Assembly: GCF_964019385.1 (NCBI RefSeq)
Contig: NC_088650.1
Coordinates: 34,239,243-34,303,242 of the forward strand
Reading direction: 5' to 3'
DNA from: Sycon ciliatum
Lineage: Eukaryota > Porifera > Calcarea > Leucosolenida > Sycettidae
Length of the DNA stretch: 64,000 nucleotides
Shown here: positions 10,988 to 20,999 of the stretch, piece after piece
How positions within the stretch are numbered: position 1 is the first letter of the stretch
Layout: each line of letters begins with the position of its first letter
Notes under the pieces: generated by a model
Database searches by the model: none
What the model was told of the DNA's origin: nothing
What the model saw: only the letters and a program-made list of their open reading frames with translations
Program-made: the position numbers and the translations under genes

Positions 10988-11325
10988 TGTTGAGTGCGAA
11001 AAGGACGACGGCGTATTCTCCACAGACAACAATGGACAACGGGAACAGGTAGGGTGGGAACGACATTTATTAGGGAGACGAAGGGACACAGACAAAGATG
11101 AATGGAACGACTACATTGTGGAAGAGAGAGACAAGAGAGAGAGAGAGAGAGAGAGAGATCAAGTGTGTACGGCAAGATAAAGGGCTTGGGTAGCTATGGC
11201 AAATATGGGCGCGCAAGTAGCTACCCAGGCCAACAGAACAAAAAGAGACAAAAGGTGAGTATGACATAGTATGGGGTGCATGTAGGCCAGCTTGGAAAAG
11301 GTTGTACGGGAGGAGGTACCTAACA
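10988..11325 (-). repeat. LTR C (5'-most LTR of the tandem element)
   Basis: Full LTR with an expanded (GA)n run near 11131-11158. The outer end, plus-strand TAACA, is followed directly by the target duplication GTACT. The primer-binding site lies at 10976-10987. Confidence 0.9.
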
Positions 11326-11696
11326 GTACTAACAAGAGTAGATAGACAAGAGTGTGAGAGCACGTGCTGGGCAACAACATTCTACTGTAAAGCCTGGCCA
11401 AGTGCACGAGGCAAAACTTTGGAAAACACTCGCAGCGCGTGCATTGTCGAAAAGAGTACATCAAAAAAATTCCGCCGCAGGCGAACCCATCCCGAAGTTG
11501 CACACTTTTGTTTATTTACTCTTCGTACTAATCATCCTTCTTTTTAAACTCTGAAACTCGAATCGCTAAAATATTTAATCGCGAATTGGTCCAGATTCAG
11601 AAATCCCTAACAACTTTACCCTCTAAAATTAGCTGTTCTACAGTACCCCCTTCCCAATCCATAACGAATATATTTCGTTTCCTGAAAAAAATAAGT

Positions 11697-11764
11697 ATAG
11701 GATATTGACCAAGACTAGGTCTATATATTTCCCATATAGACCGAAGTCGAGGTCAATATCCTAT
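11697..11764. repeat. 68-bp inverted repeat (hairpin)
   Basis: ATAGGATATTGACC (11697) is complementary to the segment ending at 11764, and an inner pair GGTCTATAT/ATATAGACC continues the stem. The context gives no clue to function. Confidence 0.8.
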
Positions 11765-11908
11765 TTATCACGATTCCTTTGCCATAACCCCAAAATTTGA
11801 ACCTTTAGGAGCTATTTTAACCTTTTTAGTATAGCATTTGTACTATAGTGTACATAGGATGTTGCCTATTTTGAGTACAAGACTGTAAGAACAACAGGGT
11901 TCAGCATC

Positions 11909-11983
11909 TGCAGCACAGTGGCTGGGTGGTATAAGGGGTTGCTTAAGATTCATACTGTTGTGGGTTCGAATCCTGCTTGTTCT
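11909..11983 (+). other. tRNA-like sequence with A- and B-box matches
   Basis: GTGGCTGGGTGG fits an A box loosely and GGGTTCGAATCC fits the B box well, at roughly tRNA spacing. The cloverleaf is poor and I cannot assign an anticodon, so this may be a tRNA pseudogene or the head of a SINE. Confidence 0.35.
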
Positions 11984-12324
11984 CTTCCTTTGTCTTCTTT
12001 CTTTCAAATTTTCTTTTTGAAAAAGTGGAGAGAAAAAATCTAAGTCCCTCCAAAATCGAAAGATTACAATGCCTATTAAAGTGGTCGATACAAGCGGTCA
12101 ATATAAGCGGTCGATATTACGGCGATATGGGTAATATAGGACCAGTCAAGGATCACGAGAATTAGTGGAGGTCGATATAGAAGAGTGAAAACAAAGGGAT
12201 ATAGACTACAATCAAACCTCTCGATCATTTTATAATATTTTGTTGTAATCCATATCCGAGTGTGATGATGATTTGTGACAAAGTAAGACATTAGTAAACA
12301 TAGTACACGCTTCTGCACAATCCA

Positions 12325-12438
12325 CATTAGTCCAAATGCACACTGGGAAATTTTAGAACCGAACGTTTTCGTTCCTTTCTCTTCATGGGCTCTTTATGCA
12401 GGGAATAAAGCAAAAATAACTAAGACAGCAATTTTATG
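12325..12438. mobile_element. Left arm of a small MITE interrupted by the BEL element
   Basis: AGTCCAAATG and TAGAACCGAACGTTTTC here recur inverted at 19713-19757 on the far side of the BEL/Pao insertion. Together they form a short inverted-repeat element of about 170 bp that was the BEL target. Confidence 0.6.
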
Positions 12439-12443
12439 GGCAA

Positions 12444-12937
12444 TATTGCCCCCGTAGGCGACGTTGGCGACAAGCAACACCTGTCGTATGCAGCTTACTT
12501 TGTATCCACTGCTACACTTTCTGTAGTCTGGGCTTCATGTATGACTAACACTGCTATTGATGTATTGACTTTCAGTCGGCTCCAGTTACAACTGCCGGTA
12601 CACATGATACATGAACTGTCTGACCCCTTTCATGCATTCGTATGCAGCTGTCACCTAACACCACTTTTGTCATCTACTTGTACTAGTATGTATCATTTGC
12701 CGCTACCCTAGGATCGGGATTGTAGTCCGTGATCCGTAGGCGTAGAGGGGGCTTGTTTTCCTTGGTGTGTTAGAGTTTCAGGTTCCTGCTTCGGTGGTGC
12801 AGGTCACTAGTTTTGGTCTTGTTTTAGTTGAGTTAGCTGTTTGGCATGAGAATGAAAGAGTAATAATACAGTCTTCTTCTAGTACAGTAACGACGTTACG
12901 TTTGTGGAATGGTGAATCAAGACGAGAGGTAAAAACA
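12444..12937 (+). repeat. BEL/Pao 5' LTR
   Basis: It aligns with 19212-19705 end to end with no length change. The last bases are AAAAACA. The first two bases are TA where the 3' LTR has TG, a transition that damages the conserved terminus. Confidence 0.95.
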
Positions 12938-12938
12938 T

Positions 12939-12956
12939 TGGTCCTTCGAGAGCCGG
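12939..12956 (+). other. BEL/Pao primer-binding site
   Basis: TGGTCCTTCGAGAGCCGG lies one base after the 5' LTR. TGGTCCTTCGAG-type sites are common at this position in BEL/Pao elements. Confidence 0.7.
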
Positions 12957-12982
12957 ATTCGAACCAGCCGGACGGAAAGATA

Positions 12983-15103
12983 ATGGACGTCGACAAGCGG
13001 CACAGTGAACAGGTCAGGCGATCTCAACGTGAGACCAAAGGCCGGAAGGTGAAGCCGACTTGTTGCAGCAGGAGCGACAATATCATTAACGTTGTCGCAG
13101 GCAGCGTCGCGGAGGAAGCCGAAAGTATCTCCTCCTCGACACTGAGTCAATTCTCGAGTGTTTCTCGACGCTCTTCGAGCAGTGCTGCTGAAGCCAGGAA
13201 GCGGAAAGCGGAGCTGGTGGCAGCGCAGCGTGTGGCTGCACTTGAAGAGGAGGCGAGAAGCCATAGGCTGGAAAGCGAGAAGAGACTCTCCAATCTCCAG
13301 CTTGCCGCGGACCTGGCGGCGATTCAGGCCGACGAGGAGGTAGACAACGGAGGCACAGCAGCACCCGTGCTCGACTACGGCCACAGCGAGAGGGCAATGG
13401 ACATGCAGGAGTCACACTACTTCGTGAGAGACGGTGAAGAACCAGTATCTGCTCAAGACGCAGAACAGCACCCACAGCACGAGGAGGTCGAAGTGACTCA
13501 AAGTGTCATGCCAGCCCAGGGGTACACGGACAGTGACCCACATGACGCGGCTACTCCAGCAGTAACTCCAGCCACCAGCCTTGTGCAGCCTCTGTGTGCT
13601 GCGGAGATAAGGATCCAGGAGTTGAAGGGGCAGCTGAAGTTATGCCGACAGAACACTGGCTCCATTGAGCGAGCCTATGACGACAAGCTCACTGTGGAGC
13701 TTGAAGAAAAAAGACGACTGAAAGACGAACTCCAGCTACAGCAACAGACGATTGCAACCCTGAAGCAGCGGATCTTCCAGGAAGACGCGAGGCATGCTGA
13801 CCAGGTGCAGGTGATCAAGTCCCTGGAGGGAGATCTTGCCAAGGCCGAAGCAAGCAACGACTGTCTCCAAAGTGACTTGGTAGCCAGAGACCATCGCATC
13901 AGCCAGCTCACCAGCACGTCATGCGACCTGGAGGACCAAGTGCAGAATCTAGAGTATGAGCTGGAGGAGACCAGAGCTCAACTAGCAGTCACGCAGGTGG
14001 ACATGGCACCTTCCAACCGGGAAAGGCGCGAGCTGCAGACCAAAGCGCAAAGTGAGCCACGTGGTGCGGCCGGTGCCGACACCCCCACATGCGATCTACC
14101 TTCATCCAAGAGCACTGGAGCAGGGTGCTGTGACGATGGACCCCCGAAACGACCAGCACGTACTGATGGTCCTGCTAGCCTGCAGACGCAGGCCACATCT
14201 GGTGACAGCATACAGACAGCTGTTGCATCGGCAGTGTCACAGCTGGCCCAGGTATTGTCGGACAAGCTGACGCCACCAAGGGCGACCACTCCAGCCCACC
14301 AGAACACCTCGGACAAGGACCGGCGGAGAATGATGGCTAGACAATCAGCCACAAAAGACCTGCCGGCCTTCAACGGTGATCTGACAGCATGGCCGAGGTT
14401 CAACCGGACGTTTACGGTCTCCACTGCAGAGTGTGGTTTTTCCAACCAGGAGAACATGACCCGTCTGCAGAGAGCCTTGAAGGGAAAGGCTTTGGACAGT
14501 GTGAAGTCAATGCTCGTCATACCAGACAACATTGATCGAGTGATGCACACTCTCCAGATGCGGTTCGGCCAGCCGGACCATGTGGTCCAGTCCATGATTG
14601 CCCAGGTCAAGACCATGCCTAAGTTGCGAGACGACGACTTCGAGCTGCTTATTGACTTGGCGAACTCGGTTAGCAACTTGGTGTCGACCATGGAGCTCCT
14701 CAAGAGCACAGGCCACTTAGCTAACCCACAGCTCCGCGAGGAGATCGTGCAGAAACTACCGAGCAGCTTGACCCGTCAATGGGGAGAGCACGTAGCAGAG
14801 TGCAAAGATCCAGTGACGATGAAAACACTGGCAGAGTGGCTCGCAAAGAGAGCAGATGCGCTCTGTTGTGTTCGGAGGCTCGACACGACGGCAGCAAAGT
14901 GTGTGTCAACAGGCAGCAATATGAAGCCGCCACCGACAGAGCGGCCAGCGGCAGACTGCCTTCGTGGCCAGCGGCAGACTGCCTTCGTGGCCAGCGAGAG
15001 AAAGTGCGACTTCTGCGGACGGGCAGGCCACAAGGTGGCTGAGTGCCGAGAATTCACACGCAAGACGAGCAACGAACGCTGGAGATGGGTCAAGACAGAA
15101 TGA
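12983..15103 (+). CDS. gag: BEL/Pao Gag with DUF1759 domain
   Basis: The frame is open from within the LTR, but the first plausible ATG is at 12983, after the primer-binding site, giving about 706 residues. The N-terminal half is charged with long predicted coiled coils (about residues 45-125 and 205-335). A Pro/Thr-rich linker follows. The DUF1759 capsid-like domain then contains DLPAFNGDLTAWPRF and RFGQPDHV. At the C-terminus is a zinc knuckle, CDFCGRAGHKVAEC (C-x2-C-x4-H-x4-C). A 23-bp tandem duplication at 14944-14989 just before the knuckle keeps the knuckle in frame. The frame ends at TGA 15101-15103, and a second knuckle (CFTCLGQGHRTREC) follows immediately in the same frame, so the stop is probably a mutation inside one gag-pol polyprotein. 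Confidence 0.85.
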   Translation: MDVDKRHSEQVRRSQRETKGRKVKPTCCSRSDNIINVVAGSVAEEAESISSSTLSQFSSVSRRSSSSAAEARKRKAELVAAQRVAALEEEARSHRLESEKRLSNLQLAADLAAIQADEEVDNGGTAAPVLDYGHSERAMDMQESHYFVRDGEEPVSAQDAEQHPQHEEVEVTQSVMPAQGYTDSDPHDAATPAVTPATSLVQPLCAAEIRIQELKGQLKLCRQNTGSIERAYDDKLTVELEEKRRLKDELQLQQQTIATLKQRIFQEDARHADQVQVIKSLEGDLAKAEASNDCLQSDLVARDHRISQLTSTSCDLEDQVQNLEYELEETRAQLAVTQVDMAPSNRERRELQTKAQSEPRGAAGADTPTCDLPSSKSTGAGCCDDGPPKRPARTDGPASLQTQATSGDSIQTAVASAVSQLAQVLSDKLTPPRATTPAHQNTSDKDRRRMMARQSATKDLPAFNGDLTAWPRFNRTFTVSTAECGFSNQENMTRLQRALKGKALDSVKSMLVIPDNIDRVMHTLQMRFGQPDHVVQSMIAQVKTMPKLRDDDFELLIDLANSVSNLVSTMELLKSTGHLANPQLREEIVQKLPSSLTRQWGEHVAECKDPVTMKTLAEWLAKRADALCCVRRLDTTAAKCVSTGSNMKPPPTERPAADCLRGQRQTAFVASERKCDFCGRAGHKVAECREFTRKTSNERWRWVKTE

Positions 15104-15529
15104 CGATGCTTCACCTGCCTTGGCCAGGGCCACCGCACTAGAGAGTGCCCTGACAGTACGCCCTGTAAGAAGGATGGCTGTGACCGGCTTCACCATCCGA
15201 TGCTGCACCCACCAAAGAGGAAGGACGATGTCGAACGCACGAATCTAGCTAGCGCCCAGCAGCAAAGCAGAGTCGTCCTGAGGACAGTGCCGGTAGCAAT
15301 CCGCGGACCGAAAGGTGTGGTGAACACGGCAGCACTACTGGATAAAGCATCACCGGTCACCCTGCTGGATTCAGACATCGCAAAGCAGGTGGGCGCAGAA
15401 GGGCCATGTAGGCCATTGACGCTAGCATGGACGAACTATTTGTGCCAGCAAGATCCTGACTCCAGGGAGGTCACGATCACCGTGAGCGGTCAGGACGGAG
15501 ACCTCCTCGTCGGCCCGGCCTGTGCGTGA
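15104..15529 (+). pseudogene. pol: BEL/Pao pol: second zinc knuckle and aspartic protease, damaged
   Basis: Directly after the gag stop the frame continues with CFTCLGQGHRTREC and then a protease-like segment containing VNTAALLDKASPVTLL. In active BEL/Pao proteases the first catalytic triad is D-[ST/D]-G followed by S or T; here the G position is changed (DKAS), so catalysis is unlikely. The frame closes at 15527-15529, and coding resumes in another frame at about 15522 with DUF1758-like sequence. The protease would process Gag-Pol in the particle. Confidence 0.75.
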
Positions 15530-17536
15530 GCTGCACCTACCAGCCCAGCATGTCGACATCAACCATCAGCGACAGCGTTGGCAACACGTGAGCAGCGCAG
15601 ACATCCCTCTCAGCGCGACAAAGAAGCCGCGCTTGCTTATTGGCCAGGACAACTGCCATGTTATCTTGCCCAGGGAGACGATCGAGGGCCCACCCAACGC
15701 ACCCACACTGAGCCGGTGCAAGCTGGGGTGGTCGATACACGGCCAACTCGGTGGCGCTGATCAGGTCCTGCATGCCCGACTTGACGGCACGGCAGAAGAA
15801 GGCAGCGCCGAGGACACGGATATCGGCCTCCACCAACAGGTGAAGCACTACTTCACCACAGAATCGTTCGGTGTACAAGTCCGCAGCGAGAAAATACGCT
15901 CGTGACAGGAAGCGAAGGCGGAAAGGATCCTGGAATCCACCACGAGACGTATCGGGGAACGATAAGAGACCGGCTTGCTGTGGCGAGACGCTGACGTAAG
16001 CCTACCGGAGAGTAAAACGTCAGCAACGCGCCGCCTCCTGTCCATTGAATGCAAGATGGACAGGAACCCTGCATTCTCTGAAGCGTACTGCGCCAAGATT
16101 GCACAGTATATTGACGATGGATACGCCACCAAGCTCACACCCTCCCAGCTCCAGATGCCTTCTCAGAGAGTGTGGTACGTGCCACATTTTGGAGTGACAA
16201 ACCCCAACAAGCCAGGCAAGCTCCCCCAGTATTTGATGCAGCTGCGCCAAGCCACGGGGTCAGCCTCAACGATGCCCTGCTGTCAGGCCCCGACTATCTC
16301 AACCCTCTCACCAGTGTGCTGTTCAAGTTCGGACAACACCGCGTGGGGTTCGGAGGGGACATCCGACAGATGTTTCACCAAGTGCACATCCGACCTGACG
16401 ATCAGCCTGCACAGCGGTTCCTTTGGCGAGGCAGTGACAGAGACCGTGAACCTGATGTCTACCAGATGAGAGCCATGACATTCGGCGCTGTATGTTCGCC
16501 AGCATCAGCCCAGTATGTAATGCGAAGAAATGCAGACAAATTCCGGCACAGCGCGCCAGATGCAGTTACTGCAATCCATGACAAGCACTACATGGACGAC
16601 TACTTCGACTCGATGCCGACGGCAGAAGAAGCAGCCCAACGGATCAAGGAAGTGAGTCAAATCCAAGAAGCCGGAGGCTTCTCCATCAGAGGCTGGGTCA
16701 GCAACTCACCTGATGCTCTTGCTGCCGTACCCCCAGATATATGCTCACCATCAGTAGTCACTATTAGCGGCGACAACGAGACCGTAGTGGAGAAGACGCT
16801 CGGTCTGAAGTGGTTGCCAGGAGAAGACGCGTTCGGCTTTCGTCTGAGCCGTAGACTGGAGCAAAGCAACACAACAGAAGTGACAAAACGTGAAGTCCTA
16901 CGCAAGCTGATGTCTGTGTTCGACCCCCTTGGTTTCTTCACCTACTACACCACGTCGGCTCGCATTCTGCTACAAGACATTTGGCGCACAGGCGTCGGAT
17001 GGGACGAGCCCCTACCAGGACCTCTCGTCCAAAGATGGACGGACTGGTGGACGGGAGTGCACAACCTCGGAAGCAGGTCAATTCCGCGTTGCTACTGCAC
17101 GGCTATTGCGGACAGAAAGGACCTGGAGCTTCACGTGTTCGGAGACGCCAGTGAGTCGGCATTCGCCGCAGCAGCCTACTTCAGGCTATCGCTACCTGAT
17201 GACAGCACCAGAGTCGCATTCGTGTTTGGCAAGTCCCGAGTTGCACCACTGAAACCCATATCCATACCGCGGCTGGAGCTGCAAGCTGCACTGATGGCCA
17301 GCAGAATGGCCGACACTGTCCGGAAAGAGCATGATCTACCTATCGACTGCATCGTGCTCTGGAGTGACTCTATGACTGCCCTACGATGGATCCGAGCAGA
17401 CGCCCGGCGATTCAAGCCATTCGTAGCACATCGTATCAGAGAGATTGAGGAGCTCACTGATGTATCGCAATGGCGGTGGGTCCCGACACACAGCAACCCA
17501 GCAGATGCAGCAACCAGAGCCCCACCTGAGACATGA
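15522..17536 (+). pseudogene. pol: BEL/Pao pol: reverse transcriptase and RNase H, broken
   Basis: Three consecutive frames (15522-15905, 15906-16200, then 16172-17536) carry one domain series. The N-terminal part has PRLLIGQDNCHVILP and LGWSIHG, typical of the protease-RT linker. The RT fingers have ESKTSATRRLLSIE. The palm has GDIRQMFHQV and the active site YMDDYFDSM. The connection leads to RNase H with VFGDASESAFAAAAY, SIPRLELQAALM and LWSDSMTALRW. Breaks: stops at 15903-15905 and near 15964, a frameshift around 16180-16230, and a stop at 17534-17536. The catalytic Asp pair is intact although the gene is not. Confidence 0.9.
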
Positions 17537-18973
17537 GCAGCGCAGCACATCTGGACGCATGGTCCTGAGTTTCTGACCAAGCCAGAGTCTGAGTGGCCAG
17601 TAGAGAATCCTGGGCGAGACACTACCACCAGCGACGACCAAGCCGAGATGAAGGCAGAGTTTACTGCGGTAGTCACCAAAGAAGCGCAGCTAGCCCTGCC
17701 AGATATCAGCCGCTTCTCATCCTGGATTCGGCTGATGAGAACGACAGCATGGATCGTCAGATACGTCAACAACCTGCTTGCGAAAGCGTCAAGCAAGCCC
17801 ACAGTCACTTGCTCTGAGTTGCTGCCATCGGAGTACCAGCAGGCCCAGAAGCTGTGGTGGAAGAAAGCACAGCAAGACAGCTTCCGGGAGGAAATTGGCG
17901 ACCTGCAGAAGCACAGCAATGTGAGCAGCAGCAGCAAACTTTGAGACCTCTCACCTGTGCTAGATAGCGACGGTGTGGTGAGAATGCATGGCTGAATTCG
18001 AAGTGCGCCACCCGGAAGTCCACTGACGCCCGAGCCTGTCATCCTGGACCCGTCGCACCCATTCACACAGATGCTCCTTCAGCAGTACCATGTCTGGCAT
18101 GGACACCATGGTCAGGATAGTGTGGCAAACGACGTCCGCCAGACGTATTGGGTCCTGAAACTACGCACAGCCGTCCGCCGTACCTGGACCGTATGCCAGC
18201 AGTGTAAAAATGAACGCGCGCAGTCAACACCACCTCAGATGGGACAGATTCCCGACGCACGCGTTGCCACGTTCATCCGCCCGTTCACACATTACGGCAT
18301 GGACTATTTCGGGCCACTGACAGTCACTGTTGGACGACGTCACAAGAAGCGGTACGGCGTGATATTCACCTGCCTTACGACCCGAACTGTACACCCGGAG
18401 CTGTCACACGACTTGACAACAGGCTGTACCATCATGGCAATTCGCCGGTTGATCAGTCGCAGAGGGTGCCCTGGAGTTATCTACTCGGACAACGGCACCA
18501 ACCTACGAGGTGCAGCAAGAGAACTCAAGGAATCATTGGACCAGCTGGACCAGACACGCCTCACAGCTGAGCTCACACCGAGAGGAATCAAGTGGGAGTT
18601 CAATCCTCCGGCAGCCCCGCACATGGGGGGAGCGTGGGAGCGACTAGTGAGGTCTGTGAAAACCGCCCTGAGAGCCGTGCTCAAGGAACGTGCTCCGCGT
18701 GAGGATACACTCATCACGCTACTTACAGAGGTTGAGGCGATACTCAACAGCCGGCCGCTCACACATGTGTCCTTTGACCCAACTGACGACAACAGCCTGA
18801 CGCCGAACCACTTCCTCCTAGGGACGCCATCAGCAGCACCAGTGCCCGGAGTATTCAGTGGTGATGACCTACATCTGCGCCGGCAGTGGCGCATCGTGCA
18901 AGTGCTAGCAGACCATTTCTGGCGCCGCTGGATTAAGGAATACTTGCCAACGCTAGCCCGGCGAACCAAATGA
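17537..18973 (+). pseudogene. pol: BEL/Pao pol: integrase
   Basis: After the 17534 stop, a linker (IWTHGPEFLTKPE, then 17648-17944) leads to an integrase. The best uninterrupted frame is 18071-18973. It has an HHCC-type zinc domain (YHVWHGHHG then CQQCKNE), catalytic D in GMDYFG, D in IYSDNGTN, and E in AWERLVRS, followed by the start of DUF5641 (QWRIVQVLADHFWRRW). The D-D-E triad is complete. Two further TGA codons at 17942 and 17993 interrupt the linker, and another at 18971-18973 separates the last domain. Confidence 0.9.
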
Positions 18974-19225
18974 CACGGAAGAACAGAGAAGAAGGTGGAA
19001 GTAAGGGATGTGGTGGTCATCGCCGACGACAACGCAGTGAGGAACACATGGCCGAAGGGGATAGTGACGGCGACCTATCCCGGCAGAGACGGCCTGGTGC
19101 GGGTAGCAGATGTCAAGACCCAGACTGGTGTGTTCCGCCGGCCGGTAGCCAAGCTCTGCGTGCTAGATGTCTGTTGTGTTAGTGACGGATATATCGTCAC
19201 TGGGGAGAGGATGTTGCCCCCGTAG
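18974..19225 (+). pseudogene. pol: BEL/Pao pol: C-terminal DUF5641 segment
   Basis: Past the TGA at 18971 the same polyprotein continues with VRDVVVIADDNAVRNTWP, GLVRVADVKTQ and RRPVAKLCVL, the conserved tail of BEL/Pao integrases. It runs into the 3' LTR. The polypurine tract GGGGAGAGGA lies at 19202-19211 and overlaps the end of coding. Confidence 0.85.
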
Positions 19226-19705
19226 GCGACGTTGGCGACAAGCAACACCCGTCGTATGTAACTTACTTTGTATCCACTGCTACACTTTCTGTAGTCTGGG
19301 CTTCATGTATGACTAACACTGCTATTAATGTATTGACTTTCAGTCGGCTCCAGTTACAACTGCCGGTACACATGATACATGAACTGCCTGACCCCTTTCA
19401 TGCATTCGTATGCAGCTGTCACCTAACACCGCTTTTGTCATCTACTTGTACTAGTATGTATCATTTGCCGCTGCCCTAGGATCGGGATTGTAGTCCATGA
19501 TCCGTAGGCGTAGAGGGGGCTTGTTTTCCTTGGTGTGTTAGAGTTTTAGGTTCCTGCTTCGGTGGTGCAGGTCACTAGTTTTGGTCTTGTTTTAGTTGAG
19601 TTAGCTGTTTGGCATGAGAATGAAAGAGTAATAATACAGTCTTCTTCTAGTACAGTAACGACGTTACGTTTGTGGAATGGTGAATCAAGGCGAGAGGTAA
19701 AAACA
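19212..19705 (+). repeat. BEL/Pao 3' LTR
   Basis: It begins TGTTGCCCCCG directly after the polypurine tract and ends AAAAACA, followed by the target duplication GGCAA. It is 494 bp, the same as the 5' LTR. Confidence 0.95.
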
Positions 19706-19710
19706 GGCAA

Positions 19711-19765
19711 AGAAAACGTTCGGTTCTAAAAATTCTCTGCGTTCATTTGGACTGGTGTGGATGCA
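19711..19765. mobile_element. Right arm of the MITE holding the BEL element
   Basis: GAAAACGTTCGGTTCTA (19713-19729) and CATTTGGACT are the inverse of the 12325-12375 arm. Confidence 0.55.
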
Positions 19766-20308
19766 TTTACATACTATATTGAAGAATTGGAGACGCTTCC
19801 AATTTGTTCTAGACCTCTATGAACGACCCCTAATTACGCAGAGCGAAACCCGGTCCGCTCGAGTCGCCTCGTACTTCTTGGCACCTTCATTAGCTTCCTT
19901 GTTATTGAGCACCTCTGCCCGATTGGTCACTGTCAATGAAAATAAAACAAACAACAACACATCGTCCTTTTCCAGTTGCTCACCTGTCTGTGGCAGGCCT
20001 ACAGTAGCGTTTCTACTTCATACTCTCCAACATCACACCTACTACTCCTCTTCCTTTCCCTGCTCAATGATTGGAGGGCGGGAGGATCAGCGAGAGAGGA
20101 ATCATATCTAGCGTCTCTCCTCTTTGCCATTTCCACCTGTGCACTAGTCAGCAACAAACTCAGTTCTAGCGGGAAACACTTTGCGCATGCGCATGTCGAC
20201 GATGTCGCGGATCGTCCGCGGCCTTGAAAACATCGTTGCCTGAGTGAAATCCCCAGGTCGGGGGCAACCGATCATAATTTTGCGAAAAGACAAGAAGTAC
20301 AGGTGTCG
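19766..20308. other. No recognisable gene
   Basis: A 118-codon plus frame at 19755-20111 has low-complexity Ser/Leu composition and no motif. I do not treat it as a gene. Confidence 0.4.
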
Positions 20309-20722
20309 CTTATAGATGCTGCATTTCGCGCAATGCCACCCAGCCTTGCACTATCTTATAGATGCTGCATTTCACGCAATGCCACCCAGCCTTGCACTAT
20401 CTTATAGATGCTGCATTTCGCGCAATGCCACCCAGCCTTGCACTATCTTCTAGATGCTGCATTTCACGCAATGCCACCCAGCCTTGCACTATCTTATAGG
20501 TGCTGCATCTCACGCAATGCCACCCAGCCTTGCACTATCTTATAGATGCTGCATTTCACGCAATGCCACCCAGCCTTGCACTATCTTATAGATGCTGCAT
20601 TTCACGCAATGCCACCCAGCCTTGCACTATCTTATAGATGCTGCATTTCACGCAATGCCACCCAGCCTTGCACTATCTTATAGATGCTGCATTTCGCGCA
20701 ATGCCACCCAGCCTTGCACTAT
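20309..20722. repeat. 46-bp minisatellite, 9 copies
   Basis: Units start CTTATAGATGCTGCATTTC at 20309, 20355, 20401, 20447, 20493, 20539, 20585, 20631 and 20677. Variation is a few transitions (CGCGCAATG/CACGCAATG, CTTCTAG, ATAGGTG). There are no spacers, so this is not a CRISPR array. Confidence 0.97.
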
Positions 20723-20736
20723 CTGCATGAACAGCT

Positions 20737-20875
20737 GTCTTGTGTTGGAGGATTTTGGTCAAAGACATTTGAATGTGTGTTTGTCTTGTGTTGGAAGAGT
20801 TTAGCCCAGAGCAGCTGACTGTGTGTTGTCTTGTGTTGGAGGATTCTAGCCCAAAACAGCTGAATGTGTGCTTCG
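20737..20875. repeat. Short tandem repeat, 3 copies of about 46 bp
   Basis: GTCTTGTGTTGGA begins units at 20737, 20783 and 20828. The period is close to that of the adjacent minisatellite but the sequence is unrelated. Confidence 0.85.
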
Positions 20876-20999
20876 ATACTGACACGATGAGCTGCAATGG
20901 AGAGTATTCTGTCAGTCAATGGTGCGACTCATTGTGCCTGAGAAATATAACATTATGGCTAGCCATGGGGCATGATAGAGCACGCAAGGCAATGAACGT

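Larger units (their letters stand above)
4775..11330 (-). mobile_element. Tandem non-autonomous LTR retroelement (three LTRs, two internal regions)
   Basis: Three related LTRs (4780-5102, 7406-7728, 10988-11325) separate two internal regions (5103-7405 and 7729-10987). Read on the minus strand, each LTR begins TGTTAGG and ends CTCAACA. The LTRs at 7406 and 10988 are followed by a primer-binding site, TTGGCGCCCGACTAT. A polypurine stretch, GGGGAGGTA, precedes the LTRs at 4780 and 7406. The outer edges carry the same 5-bp duplication GTACT, at 4775-4779 and 11326-11330. No gag or pol is present. Without the piggyBac-like insert each internal region is about 2.3 kb, so this is a TRIM/LARD-like element. 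The primer-binding site and 5-bp duplication fit a Gypsy-type parent, but I cannot name one. Confidence 0.85.
11331..12320. other. No protein gene; contains a hairpin and a tRNA-like sequence
   Basis: Besides the two short elements listed separately, I see AT-rich sequence and a weak repeat of CGGTCGATAT-like words at 12080-12125. Short frames look random. Confidence 0.4.
12439..19710 (+). mobile_element. BEL/Pao LTR retrotransposon, full length, decayed
   Basis: Two 494-bp LTRs (12444-12937 and 19212-19705) flank gag and pol. The 5-bp target duplication GGCAA is present on both sides (12439-12443 and 19706-19710). The gag family (DUF1759), the order protease, reverse transcriptase, RNase H, integrase, DUF5641, and the 5-bp duplication all define BEL/Pao. 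The LTRs differ at about 11 sites, all transitions as far as I could count, which suggests a moderately recent insertion. Several in-frame stops and frameshifts in pol make it non-functional. No env-like frame is seen. Confidence 0.95.

Noticed and set aside
11909..11983. Functional tRNA gene
   Set aside because: The B box is good but the A box, D arm and acceptor pairing are poor and no anticodon loop can be placed with confidence.
13978..14709. Minus-strand frame of 243 codons within the BEL gag
   Set aside because: It lies antisense to the well supported DUF1759 gag frame and shows no motif.
17176..18066. Minus-strand frame of 296 codons
   Set aside because: Antisense shadow of the BEL RNase H and integrase linker.
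20309..20722. CRISPR-like array
   Set aside because: Nine 46-bp units follow each other without spacers; it is a minisatellite in a eukaryotic genome.
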